A stretch of 64,000 nucleotides of DNA from Zoogloea oleivorans (GCF_008107625.1 NZ_SDKK01000002.1:221756-285755), one strand, 5' to 3'; positions 1 through 9,569 are shown, counted from the stretch's first letter. Numbers and translations are program-made. The notes: generated from the sequence alone by a model not told the origin.

Positions 1-1099
1 GCTTCGCCCATGGGGTGTCCTCGCGCCAACGGATGATGGCATCGGCCGGCAGCCCCGGCGTGAGGCGGTGCTCCGGGTTTACATCCAGATACAGCTTGAC
101 CGCATAGACCAGCTTGACCCGCTCGTCCGGTGTTTGCACCTCCTTCGGCGTGAACTCCGCCCGCGCGGCGATGTAGCGCACCGTGGCGGGGAACGGCCGG
201 TCGGGGAAGGCGTCGGTGTACACCCGCGCCGGCAGCCCCAGGCGCACCTTGCCGATGTCCTTCTCCGGCACATAGGCCTTGAGATAGAGGCGGTCGAGAT
301 CGACGATGTCGAAAAGCGGCGCACCCGCGCCGACCACCTCGCCCGCATTCACCAGACGCTGGGTGATGATGCCGTCGGCAGGCGCGACAATGGCGAGATC
401 GGCGAGCACGCTCTCGGCCTCTTTCAGCGCGGCCCGCGCCTGATCGAGCTGGGCGGCCAGGGCCTTCACTTCATCCTTTCTGGCGCCCAGCCGTTCATCG
501 CCCAGACGCGCCTGGGCGAGCTGCCTTTCCGCCACGCGCACGGCCTCTTCGGCCGAGCGCGCCTGGTTGGCCGCGACCTCGGCGGCGAGCGCCATCTGCT
601 CGTAACGGTGCCGATCCACCGTTCCCGCCTCGGCCAGCCGGCGGAAGCGTTCGGCATCCCGCGCCGCCTGCTCCGCGCTGGAGTGGGCCGAGGCGAGCTG
701 CGCGCGGGCATGGGCGAGGTTGGCCTCGGCGGTCTGGATCGCCAGGGGCAGGTCCTTGCGCGCGACTGCGAGCGCCGTCTGCGCCGCCCGCCATTGCGCC
801 TCCATGGCGCTTGCCGCCTGGCGGGCCTGATCGAGCCTGGCGCGGACCTGGGCATCGTCCAGGCGGGCGAGCACCTTGCCCTTCTGCGTGCTATCCCCTT
901 CGCGGGCAGGGAGATCAGCCACCTTACCCGGCATCTTTCCGGCGACGGCATAGTGATCGCCCTCGATACGGCCGTTGGCTTGGATCAGTCCATCAGGCAG
1001 CGGCGGCGTGCGCAGCCAGAACCACCAACCCGCGACGGCGAGCAGGGCCAGCACGGTCAATCCGGAAACGAGCCCAACGAACGGGATGTTCTTCTTCAC
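1..1099 (-). CDS. HlyD/EmrA-type periplasmic adaptor, 3' end beyond window
   Basis: This is a membrane-fusion adaptor that would link an inner-membrane exporter to a TolC channel. Translation from a GTG at 1099 gives a short cytoplasmic start, one N-terminal transmembrane helix (about residues 6-24), a lipoyl/biotinyl half-motif around residues 35-70, a long Ala/Glu/Arg-rich coiled-coil hairpin and a beta-barrel region. The frame stays open for 366 codons to the window edge. The start is supported by a GGGAG Shine-Dalgarno just upstream. The gene follows the TolC-type gene after 13 bp on the same strand, and this adaptor type commonly precedes ABC-2 transporter genes, so an ABC exporter may lie past position 1 (inference). 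Long reading frames on the plus strand here are shadows. Confidence 0.85.
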   Translation of the reverse strand, partial: MKKNIPFVGLVSGLTVLALLAVAGWWFWLRTPPLPDGLIQANGRIEGDHYAVAGKMPGKVADLPAREGDSTQKGKVLARLDDAQVRARLDQARQAASAMEAQWRAAQTALAVARKDLPLAIQTAEANLAHARAQLASAHSSAEQAARDAERFRRLAEAGTVDRHRYEQMALAAEVAANQARSAEEAVRVAERQLAQARLGDERLGARKDEVKALAAQLDQARAALKEAESVLADLAIVAPADGIITQRLVNAGEVVGAGAPLFDIVDLDRLYLKAYVPEKDIGKVRLGLPARVYTDAFPDRPFPATVRYIAARAEFTPKEVQTPDERVKLVYAVKLYLDVNPEHRLTPGLPADAIIRWREDTPWAK

Positions 1100-1112
1100 G
1101 CTGGCTCCCTCT

Positions 1113-2417
1113 CTAAAGATCGCCCACGGCACGCTTCAGTCGCAGTCCAGCCAGCGCGGCGTCATAGTGCGCGGCGGCGTGATTGGCCTCGCTGTTGACG
1201 CGCAGGGTTTCGGCGTCCAGCACCTCGGTATGGGTGGACAGGCCGTTGGCATAGCGGTCGCGCACCACGCGCAGGTTTTCCTCGGCCTGGTCGATGGCCG
1301 AGCGGGTGACCTCGATGCGCTTTCCCGTTTCCTCCACGTCGAGCCAAGTCTGGCGCACCTGCAGGGCGACCACCGAGGCGAGCTCCTCGCGCTGCTCCGT
1401 CAACGCTGCCGCCTGGCGCTCGACCGCGCCGGCGCGGTGACCGGCCACACCGCCATCGAACACGTTCCATCGGGCTCCCAGGGTGACCATCCACTGCCCT
1501 TCATGCACCTGATAGCGGTTTTGCTGGTAGCCATAGCCGCCGGACAGCGCAATCTGCGGACGATTTTCTCCGCGCACGGCTGCCGCCTGATGGCGTAAGG
1601 CCTCGATCTGTCCGGCCAGCGCGGCCAATTCGCTGCGCTGGACGAGCGCCCGCTCGGTCAAGCGCGCCAAGGGTACCCGACCCGCATCGGGGGCCAGTTC
1701 ATCCAAGCTGACGGCCTGGTCAAGCGGTCGCCCCAGCAGCCGGTTGTAGGCCGCGCGGGCCAGATCCAGGGCATTGGCCGCCTGCAGGGCCTTTTGCCGT
1801 GCATCGGCCAGGGCGACCCGCACGGAGAGCAGGTCGCTCCTGGCCACCATGCCCTGCTCGTGCAGGTTTCCCACATCGCGAGCATGGGCCGACAGACTCT
1901 CGACATGGCTTTCGGCGACCTTCAGCATCCGGCCGGCGCGCAGCCCGTTGACGTAGGCATCGGCCACGCGCAGCTTGAGGTTCTGCACGTCGGCCGTCTC
2001 GCCCAGCCTCGCCGCCTCCAGGCCCGCCGCCGCCGCATCGATGCCGCGCTCGATGCGGCCCCCGGTGTAGAGCGGCAGGGTCGCCATGGCCTTGTAGGCG
2101 GCGCTGTCTTGCTGGGCCATCGGCAGCTGCAGCGACTGGCCGAGCAGGTCGGCCCTGAACGCCGGCGTCTTGTCGAGGGCGATATAGCCTGCCTCCAAAC
2201 TCACGCTGGGCAGGCTGCTGGATCGGGCAGCCTCCAGCAGGCTCTCGGCGGCGCCGGTGTTTTCGCGCGCCGCCTTCAGGCCGCGGTCCACGGCCAGGGC
2301 GGTGTCCCATGCCTGCGGCAGGGATTCTGCAGCGGCGTTGCCCGCGAGCAGCGCGGCGGCCAGGCCTGCCAGCGGCAGCAGGCCGCGGAGTCTTTTTGGG
2401 TGATGAGCGGAATTCAC
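1113..2417 (-). CDS. TolC-family outer-membrane efflux protein
   Basis: This is the outer-membrane channel component of a tripartite efflux or type I secretion system, 434 residues, normal for the OEP/TolC family. It has an N-terminal signal peptide (hydrophobic stretch at about residues 12-30 ending in Ala-rich sequence) and two repeated alpha-helical/beta-strand halves rich in Ala, Leu, Arg and Glu, as expected for a trimeric barrel plus periplasmic tunnel. The GTG start overlaps the stop of the RND pump gene by 4 bp (GTGA), showing translational coupling. It probably serves the RND pump just upstream and possibly also the adaptor gene downstream. Substrate is unknown. Confidence 0.92.
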   Translation of the reverse strand: MNSAHHPKRLRGLLPLAGLAAALLAGNAAAESLPQAWDTALAVDRGLKAARENTGAAESLLEAARSSSLPSVSLEAGYIALDKTPAFRADLLGQSLQLPMAQQDSAAYKAMATLPLYTGGRIERGIDAAAAGLEAARLGETADVQNLKLRVADAYVNGLRAGRMLKVAESHVESLSAHARDVGNLHEQGMVARSDLLSVRVALADARQKALQAANALDLARAAYNRLLGRPLDQAVSLDELAPDAGRVPLARLTERALVQRSELAALAGQIEALRHQAAAVRGENRPQIALSGGYGYQQNRYQVHEGQWMVTLGARWNVFDGGVAGHRAGAVERQAAALTEQREELASVVALQVRQTWLDVEETGKRIEVTRSAIDQAEENLRVVRDRYANGLSTHTEVLDAETLRVNSEANHAAAHYDAALAGLRLKRAVGDL

Positions 2418-5400
2418 GTTGTTCCTTCTTTTGTGGCCGCTTCTTTGCGCTGTTTGTGGCGCAGCAGCAGATAGAGCAGCAGGGGCACGACGATCAGGGT
2501 GAGCACAGTGGAGACCAGAGTGCCGAAGATCAGCGAGATGGCCAGGCCGCCGAACACCGGGTCGGCGAGCATCACGGCGCTGCCCAAGACGATGGCCAGC
2601 GCCGTCAGCAGGATGGGACGCAGGCGCACCGCACCGGCTTCGAGGATGGCTTCGCGCAGGTCCATGCCCTGGCGCCGGTAGTCGAGCACGAAGTCGATGA
2701 TGAGCAGCGAGTTGCGCACTACCACGCCGGCCAGGGCGATGATGCCGATCATGGAGGTGGCGTTGAACGGCTGCCCCATGAGCCAGTGTCCCGGAAAGAC
2801 ACCGGCCAGCCCCAGGGGGATCGCCGCCATAGCGACCAGCGGCAGGCTGAAGGACTGGTAATAGGCCACCAGCACCAGGAAGATGAAGGTGATCGCCAGC
2901 CCCAGGGCACCCAGCATGTCGCGGTAGGTATCGAGCGTCATGCGCAGTTCGCCATCCCAGAGCAGGCGGGGGCCGTCCAGGGTGTCGGGCGCCACCGGCT
3001 TGAAGCGCAGGTTGCCGGTCACAAGGCGGCTGCCGTCGGCCAGCGCCAGGCCGTCCAGGCGCCGGTCGAGATCGAGCACCGCGTAGACGGGGGCGGTGGA
3101 TTCGAGCTCGCCGCCCACGAAGGTGACGCGCTCGCCATCCTTGTGCAGGATGGGCCGGTCGGCCCGGGCGGGCGCCACCTGCACCAGTTCCGACAACGGC
3201 ACCCGCTGGCCCTGCCGATTGGTCAGCGACACCCGTGTCAGCAGTTCGGGGTCGATTTGGTGGCTGCGCGGGATTTGCAAGCGGATGGGCACGGGGTTCT
3301 TTTCGCCTTGAACATGGGCGCGCCCCAATGCCTCGCCGTCGATCAAGCGGCGCAGCGCGACGGCCACCTCGGCGACGGTCAGCCCGGAGAGCGCGGCCTT
3401 TTCCCGGTCGACGGTCAGGCGGTGTTGGTACACATCCTCGACCTCGGTGTCGGTGACTTCGACCATGTCGTAGGTTTGCCCGAAGGCCGCTTTGACCTGC
3501 CCGGAGAGCGCGCGCAGTTGCTGCGGGTCGGTGCCGTAGATTTCGGCCAGCACCGTGGCGCGCACCGGCGGCCCCGGCGGGTCTTCCACCAGCTGCACGG
3601 TACTGCCGGGGAAGCGCGCGGCGATGGCCTGCACCGCGGGACGCAGCTCGCGAACGATATCGATTGAGGTCTTGTCGCGCGCCGTTTTGTCCCGGAGGTT
3701 GACGCGGACTTCCCCCACATGCGGTCCCTGCTTGCTGCCGGCGCCGCGCAGCAGGCCATTGAAGTCGATCACACCGGCCTGGCCGATCCAGCTCTGGTAA
3801 TCGCTCACGTCGGGGTTCTGGCGCAACAGGGCACCGATCTCACGGGCGAGGCGATCGGTGGTTTCTACCGGGGTGGTCTCCGGCAGGTCGAAGGTGATGT
3901 TGAAGGTATTCTTGTCGTCCTTGGGCATCATCGCCATCTCGACGCCGAACCAGGCCTGCGGCCCGCTCAGACCCGCCGGGCGCACGAACTGCCAGGCGGC
4001 CTGGAACAGGGAGAGCACGATCGCCAGGGCGGCCAGCAGAAAGACGCCCCGCCGTCTGGGCGGGCGGTCCACCAAGGGCGCCATGAGCGCGTGGTAGAAG
4101 CGGTGCAGGCGGTCCCCGGTGTCGTGGTCTTCCAGGTCGTGCCCCTCGCCCGGTTTGAGCCAGCGGTTGGCCGCCCAGGGCACGACGGCATAGGCCACCA
4201 GCAGGGAGGCGGCCATGGCGACGGGGACGTTGAAGGCGACCGGATAGAAATACTGCCCCGTCATGCCGGAGACGATCAGCAGCGAGCCGAACACCAGCAT
4301 CACCGCCAGCGTCGCAAGGTTGGTGGGGGAGCCGATCTCGTTGACCGCCTGCACCGTGGCCCGCGCCTTGTCCTCCTGGCCGAGGCGGGCGTAGCGGCGG
4401 TGGATGTTCTCGATGACGACGATCGCGGCATCGACCAGCAGCCCGAGCGATAGGATCAGCGCGAACAGGGAGACGCGGTTGATGGTCAGGCTCCCGAAAT
4501 AGGCCGCGCCCAGGGTGAGCGCCAGAATCAGCGGCACCGTCACGCCCACGATCAGCGCCTCCTTCAGCCCCAGGAAGACGGCGGTCACCAGGAACACGGC
4601 CAGCACGGCGATGCCCAGGTGCTCGATCAGGCCGTTGACGGCGGCGTCCGCCTTCTGGCCGTCGTTGCGGGTCACCACGAGCTCGACGTCGGCCGGTACG
4701 AATTGCACCCGCATCCGCTCGATGCGGGCGAGCACCTCATCAGCAACGACCACGGCATTGGTGCCGGCCTTCTTGGCCACAGCCAGTGTCACCGCCGGCA
4801 TCTCCGCCTGCTGCACCTTGCCGAAGCGCGCATCGGCCGGACCGAAGGCCATGCGGCTCAGTTTATCCCGCTCTTCGGGGGGGCCGTCGACGACGCGCGC
4901 CACCTCGCCCAGGTAGATGGGGCGGCCGGCGTGGTTGCCGACGATCAGGCGCCCGAGCTCCTCCGCCGAGGCGAGGAAGCCGTCCAGGTACACCTGGCGG
5001 TTCTCGCCCTGCTGCACCACCGTGCCCAGGGGGGCGGCGACGTTGCCCGCGCTCAGGAAGGCGCGCACCTGGTCCAGCGTCACGCCAAAGGACTGCAGGC
5101 GCTGCGGGTCTAGTTCGATGCGCATCTCCCGGTCGCGGCCACCCTGCACGAAAGTGGTGGATACCGCCTCCAGGCTGCGCAGCCCCTCCAGCATGCGGTC
5201 GGCCAGCCGCTTCAGCGCATAGTCGTCATAGCGCTCCGAGGCCAGAGTGACCGTGACGATGGGCACGTCGTCTACGTCCACACTGCGGATGAGCGGCTCC
5301 ATCGCCCCGAGGGGCAGGCGGTCGCGCTGGCCGAGCACGCGGTCGTAGAGCTTGACCAGGGATTTCTCCTTGTTCTCCCCTACCTTGAACTGCACCATCA

Positions 5401-5695
5401 GCACGCCCAGCGAGTTCATTGCCGTGGCGTAGGTGTGGTCCACCCCCGGGATCTGCTTGACGATACCCTCCAGTGGCCGGATCACTAGTTCCTCCACCTC
5501 TTCGGGGGAGGCGCCGGGCAGGGCCACCCGCACCTCGGCGCCGGGCACCACGATCTGCGGGTTTTCCTCGCGCGGGGTGAGCGCCATTGCCAGCAGGCCC
5601 AGCAGCGCACAGGCGAGCATGAACAGCACGGTCAGTTTGGAGGAAACGAATATCTCGGCCAGGCGTCCGGCGCTGTTGAGTCTGCGGTCGGTCAT
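2414..5695 (-). CDS. RND-family efflux pump permease
   Basis: This is the inner-membrane proton-driven pump of a tripartite system, about 1093 residues, typical for the AcrB/MdtB (HAE1) class. It shows the N-terminal helix, two large periplasmic loops, and the two bundles of transmembrane helices. I chose the ATG at 5695 because it overlaps the adaptor stop as TGATG; an upstream in-frame start at 5809 would add an Arg-rich tail lying inside the adaptor gene. In TM4 the motif reads GLLVDAAIVVIEN, so only one of the two acidic residues found in AcrB (D407/D408) is present. In the TM10 region the AcrB lysine (K940) appears as Arg (VRNSLLIIDF). The proton relay may therefore differ from AcrB. Confidence 0.93.
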   Translation of the reverse strand: MTDRRLNSAGRLAEIFVSSKLTVLFMLACALLGLLAMALTPREENPQIVVPGAEVRVALPGASPEEVEELVIRPLEGIVKQIPGVDHTYATAMNSLGVLMVQFKVGENKEKSLVKLYDRVLGQRDRLPLGAMEPLIRSVDVDDVPIVTVTLASERYDDYALKRLADRMLEGLRSLEAVSTTFVQGGRDREMRIELDPQRLQSFGVTLDQVRAFLSAGNVAAPLGTVVQQGENRQVYLDGFLASAEELGRLIVGNHAGRPIYLGEVARVVDGPPEERDKLSRMAFGPADARFGKVQQAEMPAVTLAVAKKAGTNAVVVADEVLARIERMRVQFVPADVELVVTRNDGQKADAAVNGLIEHLGIAVLAVFLVTAVFLGLKEALIVGVTVPLILALTLGAAYFGSLTINRVSLFALILSLGLLVDAAIVVIENIHRRYARLGQEDKARATVQAVNEIGSPTNLATLAVMLVFGSLLIVSGMTGQYFYPVAFNVPVAMAASLLVAYAVVPWAANRWLKPGEGHDLEDHDTGDRLHRFYHALMAPLVDRPPRRRGVFLLAALAIVLSLFQAAWQFVRPAGLSGPQAWFGVEMAMMPKDDKNTFNITFDLPETTPVETTDRLAREIGALLRQNPDVSDYQSWIGQAGVIDFNGLLRGAGSKQGPHVGEVRVNLRDKTARDKTSIDIVRELRPAVQAIAARFPGSTVQLVEDPPGPPVRATVLAEIYGTDPQQLRALSGQVKAAFGQTYDMVEVTDTEVEDVYQHRLTVDREKAALSGLTVAEVAVALRRLIDGEALGRAHVQGEKNPVPIRLQIPRSHQIDPELLTRVSLTNRQGQRVPLSELVQVAPARADRPILHKDGERVTFVGGELESTAPVYAVLDLDRRLDGLALADGSRLVTGNLRFKPVAPDTLDGPRLLWDGELRMTLDTYRDMLGALGLAITFIFLVLVAYYQSFSLPLVAMAAIPLGLAGVFPGHWLMGQPFNATSMIGIIALAGVVVRNSLLIIDFVLDYRRQGMDLREAILEAGAVRLRPILLTALAIVLGSAVMLADPVFGGLAISLIFGTLVSTVLTLIVVPLLLYLLLRHKQRKEAATKEGTT

Positions 5696-6774
5696 CACGG
5701 CGCCTCCGCCGGCATGACGCGGTCGCCGTCGCGCAGGGCGGGCTCGACCGCTGCCACGAAGCGCTCGTCGGCTGCCAGACCGGCGCTCACCTCGACCCGG
5801 TCGGGCCATTCGCGGCCGGTGCGCAGCCAGCGGAACAGCGCCCGGCCCTCGCCGTCCAGCACGAAAACGCCGGTGAGCCCGCCGCGCTCGGCCAGCGCCC
5901 GCCGCGGCACCACCGGCGAGGGGCTTTCCCCGACCGTGAAGACTGCGCGGCCGAACATCCCCGGCATCAGCCCTACCGTCTCTGGCAGCGCGATCTTGAC
6001 CTGGTAGCTGCGAGTAACAGGATCGCCGGAGGGAACCACCCGGGTCACCGTGCCTTCCAAGGGCGTGGGCAGGCGGTCAAGGCTGACCACCGCCGGCTTG
6101 CCCTCGCCCATGGCGGCGACCTGGCCTTCCGCCACGAAGGTCTCGAACAGCAGGCCACGCCCCGACTCCACGGTCAACAACGGCATGCCGGGCACAGCGA
6201 GATCGCCGGCCCGTTTCAGGCGGGCCACCACCGTGCCGGCCACGGGGCTGACGATTTCGGCATAGGCGCGCTGGGCCAGCGCCGTGTCGAGACCGGCGCG
6301 CGCCTGGTTCAGGGCCTCGCGGGCGGCGTCAAACTTCAGGCGCACCTTGCGCATCTCGTTTTCCGAGACGCTGCCGCGTTCGAACAGGCGCTCGAATCGC
6401 TCGAGGTCAGTCTGCGCATCCCGGAAGGCGGCCTCGGCTGCGCCTTGGGCCGCGCGCGTTTGGCGGATGCCGCCTTCCACGTCCGCGGCATCGAGGCGGG
6501 CAAGCACCTGGCCGCGCCGCACCCGTTCACCCTCCTGCACTTGGATCTCGCGGATATAACCGCTCAGCCGCGAGGCGACCTCGACGCGCTGATCGGACAC
6601 CACCGAGCCGACCGTAGTGTACTCGACCGGTGCACTGGCGCTCGCCGTCATGACCGGAAGATTCCAGGTCTTGGCGTCGATTTGAGTCGGGGCCTCCGGC
6701 GCTTTACCGCATCCGGTCAAGAGAGCGTAGAGCGCCAGCGGCGCCATGTGTGTGAGCAGGGTTTTTCTTTTCAT
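5695..6774 (-). CDS. RND-type periplasmic adaptor lipoprotein
   Basis: This 359-residue membrane-fusion protein should connect the downstream RND pump to the TolC channel. The N-terminus has a signal sequence ending in a lipobox (LLTGC, Cys at about residue 22), so the mature protein is lipid-anchored in the inner membrane facing the periplasm. A barrel-sandwich/lipoyl half (around residues 70-100), a coiled-coil hairpin (about 105-170), the second lipoyl half and a C-terminal beta-barrel and membrane-proximal domain follow in the standard order. It overlaps the pump gene by one base. The gene is separated from the glycosyltransferase gene by 266 bp, the longest gap in this cassette, so a secondary promoter is possible. 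Confidence 0.92.
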   Translation of the reverse strand: MKRKTLLTHMAPLALYALLTGCGKAPEAPTQIDAKTWNLPVMTASASAPVEYTTVGSVVSDQRVEVASRLSGYIREIQVQEGERVRRGQVLARLDAADVEGGIRQTRAAQGAAEAAFRDAQTDLERFERLFERGSVSENEMRKVRLKFDAAREALNQARAGLDTALAQRAYAEIVSPVAGTVVARLKRAGDLAVPGMPLLTVESGRGLLFETFVAEGQVAAMGEGKPAVVSLDRLPTPLEGTVTRVVPSGDPVTRSYQVKIALPETVGLMPGMFGRAVFTVGESPSPVVPRRALAERGGLTGVFVLDGEGRALFRWLRTGREWPDRVEVSAGLAADERFVAAVEPALRDGDRVMPAEAP

Positions 6775-7015
6775 GGGGCGGGTTTTTCCGATTGGACTTT
6801 AAATGGTGATTAGCAGGACGCGGGCCAGCCATTCTGCGGACGCGGCCTTGTCGGTGCCGCGAGTGTTGCGGCGGCCGGTGCGGAGCGGCCTCGTAGGCAG
6901 CGCGCTCCGGCTGGGGCATCCGCATCTGAAACTGTTTGCCGAGCTGATCGGCACCGAATGCCGTTGTGCTGCCGAAAGACAGAAGAGCGCCGGACAGAAC
7001 GTGCGAGAGCCACAT
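6704..7015 (-). CDS. Possible small secreted protein in the gap before the adaptor
   Basis: The 266-bp stretch between the glycosyltransferase and adaptor genes contains a 103-codon frame starting at an ATG at 7015. Its first ~21 residues look like a signal peptide (hydrophobic, ending in an Ala-Phe-Gly site). The rest is rich in His, Arg and Pro, and its last 70 bp overlap the start of the adaptor gene in another frame. I do not recognise it and see no good ribosome-binding site. It may be real, or simply non-coding leader for the adaptor-pump operon. Confidence 0.25.
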   Translation of the reverse strand: MWLSHVLSGALLSFGSTTAFGADQLGKQFQMRMPQPERAAYEAAPHRPPQHSRHRQGRVRRMAGPRPANHHLKSNRKNPPHEKKNPAHTHGAAGALRSLDRMR

Positions 7016-7040
7016 TGAATGGGGGCGTGGTGAAGGCAAG

Positions 7041-9569
7041 TTACTTCTCTCTTTTGCGGAAATACACCTGGGCAACGCGGCGAGCAAACACCACCTTTTG
7101 ACGCCACCAAACATGCAGCGATGTCCGCACTCTGTCGGTCCACGAAGCGCCCGGGGGCAACAGCTCCCGTCCCAGCACCGACTCGAACGCCCGTAGCTGC
7201 GCCAAGTAGACCTGGACGTGACGCAATTCGAAGCGCTGCGGGTCGATCTGCCCGTAGTCTTCCACGAGCCGGTTGAATAGCGCGCGCAGCCGGTCCGCGC
7301 GAAGACGGAGCAGACCGTCTTCGGCATGCTCCGTCGCCAGCCGGGCGAGTTCGAGTCCCCGATTGACGAGCGCGTCAAACCCCTTGATGGCAGGGCGACC
7401 CTCCAAGCGCCCGATCCGCTGGAACGGAAGTTCCAAGTACACCGCGAGCACACGCCGCAAGTCGGCGAGGATCGCCTCCTCCAGTGCCAGGGGAGGACGC
7501 TCGACAAGCGGGATATCCTCGGTTCCCGATGCCGACCGGCAGGCCCGCAAGTCCTCGACATAAAGCCGGGAATCGCTGAAATACCCAGTGACCTGTCGGG
7601 TTGTTGCCTGCTCAAGCTCGTCGCGAGACGCGTCGCTGAGCACGCGCGCCATCGAGCGCAATGGCTGCCACATCGAGAGCGGAAAACGGGAAAAGCGATA
7701 AGGCGCCTGAGTTCCAGGCAGCAAACGGTAGGCGATCAATTCCTCCTGCAACGACGGGTCTTCTTCGAACCGTGCTCGGATGCCCTCGAACACGTCCAAA
7801 GGCATGCTCGGCAGCCCTATCCGGTTGCCGAGGGAGCGGCGGCCATAGCCACCGGCCGCAAGCATCTGCGCCACGACGTCCGCGCAATTGAAATCGCTCC
7901 GGTGCCATTGCAGGCTGCCATCCCGGAACGCGCCTTCCTGGCGGCGCGCCTCGGCCACCATCGCGGCGCGGCTTTCGGGGGGAACGCCCCGGACGCGCAA
8001 ACCGAGCGTCTCGCGGCCGTAGGCCATGCCATAGGTGTTGGTATGAACTTGCGATGGGGACGGACGAGTGACACCGTACAAATAGTCCGCAAGGCTCACG
8101 TGCTGGAGAAAATTTGGATCGACGGAAGGGTCCGCGATGTGGTTCGCGCTATAAACGACGCCCTCGATACGGATGGCAAGGTGTCCGAACGGATTTTCGC
8201 GGACGATCCGCTCCGGCGTCTGCGAGGTCGCGTAGGAAAGCAGCAACTCGACCTCGGCCGGTGACTCGGCGTCGAGTCGCGCGAGCGCTGCGTCGATGCC
8301 GAGCACCGGCGCGCCATCTTCGACCCCGTAAGTCGGCAATGGATGTACGGGATCCTCCGCGTCGTCCAGTGCGAACCGGGCGATGCTGACGATGTTCGTC
8401 CGCTCTCTGTACTGCCGTTGGGCGGTGAGGATTTCTTCCCGTCGGACCGGATCGGAGAGGATTTCCTCGACCAGTCTTCCCGCGTCTTCCGCATTGCCAG
8501 CAAAACTGGCCAGCCCTTGGCGCACGAACAGGGCGGCGTTCTCGCGCTCGTGGCCGCTGATGACATCGAGGAGGATGGTCGGCACGCCGATCGTGAACGC
8601 TTCCGCCGGCGTCAGTCCTCCCGCCTTGGTGATCAGGACGTCGGCGGCGCCCATGTACGCAGTCATGTCGGATCGTGGCACCAGTCCCACGACCTTCAGT
8701 GTTAGCCGCGACGGCAGGCTTCCGCGCAGCTCCTCCAGCCTGGCGCGCAGGCGCGCATTCGCGCCACAGGCGGCGATGATCTGCAGGCTGCCGGGAACAT
8801 GACGCATCACGCTGTCGATGATGCCCGCATAGTCCCCCTGGCCTTCCTTGCCGCCCGCGAGCGTCAGGGTGGGAATGTCCGGCGATAACCCGATACGCGC
8901 GCGGATGTCCTGGCGAGCGACTGCGGACACCGCCTCAACCTGCACCGGCATCCCGCTGGTGATTACCTTGTCCGGTGGCACGCCTGCCGCCAGCCAGCGC
9001 GATTCCAGTTCCGGGTGCGCCAGAAAGGTGCGATCGATCAGCTTGGAGATACGTGGAAAGTAGCCCTCGAAAAAGTCCGTATGCAGCCAACCGATTCTTC
9101 GATTGGCCAGGAACCCCTTTTCGCGCAGCGTTCCCAGCACCTGGGCGGCGCCGTAGTGGGTCGACAGGATGACGTCCGGCGCCTCTTGGGTCAGGTAGGC
9201 GTGAACTTTCCCCTCCGGATAGTCCGTGGGCAGCATCGACAGCGAGGGAATGCGGTTGCCTCTGGTTTGCGTCGCGTCGAACAGGCTCTCGAAGCACTCG
9301 GGCAAGTTGCTGGCGACGAACCAGTACAGGCGTTCGTCGACTCTCCGCCAAACCGGGTGCATGAAGGCGCGAATGTCCTGCAGAACCACCTCGGTGCGCC
9401 GGGATTGTCGATGTATCTCAGCCCTTATGGCTTGGGCAGCGCTGATGTGCCCGTAGCCGATCGACGAATAGAAAATGACGATCTTCTTCGCTGGCAAGGA
9501 CGCGTCCACTTTCATTCCCTGCTGGCTTGCCACGCGGGCCGGCTGAGGGTTGGGGCTCATTAAATTCAT
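7041..9569 (-). CDS. GT28/MGDG-synthase-like glycosyltransferase fused to a permuted papain-like domain
   Basis: This 842-residue protein is a two-part fusion. Residues about 28-395 look like the MGDG-synthase/MurG glycosyltransferase family: an N-terminal glycine-rich loop (SSIGYGH at 35-41) and the donor-site motif around residues 314-333 (TKAGGLTPAEAFTIGVPTIL). That family transfers a sugar to a membrane lipid such as diacylglycerol. Residues about 440-600 carry FGHLAIR (His463) and later FNCADV (Cys562), the His-before-Cys order of permuted NlpC/P60 or papain-fold enzymes, which act on lipids or amides. The C-terminal 200 residues are helical. The start overlaps the upstream gene by 4 bp. 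The neighbouring patatin and polyprenyl-synthase-like genes also suggest lipid work. Domain calls are from motifs only. Confidence 0.75.
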   Translation of the reverse strand: MNLMSPNPQPARVASQQGMKVDASLPAKKIVIFYSSIGYGHISAAQAIRAEIHRQSRRTEVVLQDIRAFMHPVWRRVDERLYWFVASNLPECFESLFDATQTRGNRIPSLSMLPTDYPEGKVHAYLTQEAPDVILSTHYGAAQVLGTLREKGFLANRRIGWLHTDFFEGYFPRISKLIDRTFLAHPELESRWLAAGVPPDKVITSGMPVQVEAVSAVARQDIRARIGLSPDIPTLTLAGGKEGQGDYAGIIDSVMRHVPGSLQIIAACGANARLRARLEELRGSLPSRLTLKVVGLVPRSDMTAYMGAADVLITKAGGLTPAEAFTIGVPTILLDVISGHERENAALFVRQGLASFAGNAEDAGRLVEEILSDPVRREEILTAQRQYRERTNIVSIARFALDDAEDPVHPLPTYGVEDGAPVLGIDAALARLDAESPAEVELLLSYATSQTPERIVRENPFGHLAIRIEGVVYSANHIADPSVDPNFLQHVSLADYLYGVTRPSPSQVHTNTYGMAYGRETLGLRVRGVPPESRAAMVAEARRQEGAFRDGSLQWHRSDFNCADVVAQMLAAGGYGRRSLGNRIGLPSMPLDVFEGIRARFEEDPSLQEELIAYRLLPGTQAPYRFSRFPLSMWQPLRSMARVLSDASRDELEQATTRQVTGYFSDSRLYVEDLRACRSASGTEDIPLVERPPLALEEAILADLRRVLAVYLELPFQRIGRLEGRPAIKGFDALVNRGLELARLATEHAEDGLLRLRADRLRALFNRLVEDYGQIDPQRFELRHVQVYLAQLRAFESVLGRELLPPGASWTDRVRTSLHVWWRQKVVFARRVAQVYFRKREK

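Noticed and set aside
68-1198. Plus-strand frame of 376 codons at the left edge
   Set aside because: It is the antisense shadow of the HlyD-type adaptor, which has clear family features and a proper start on the minus strand.
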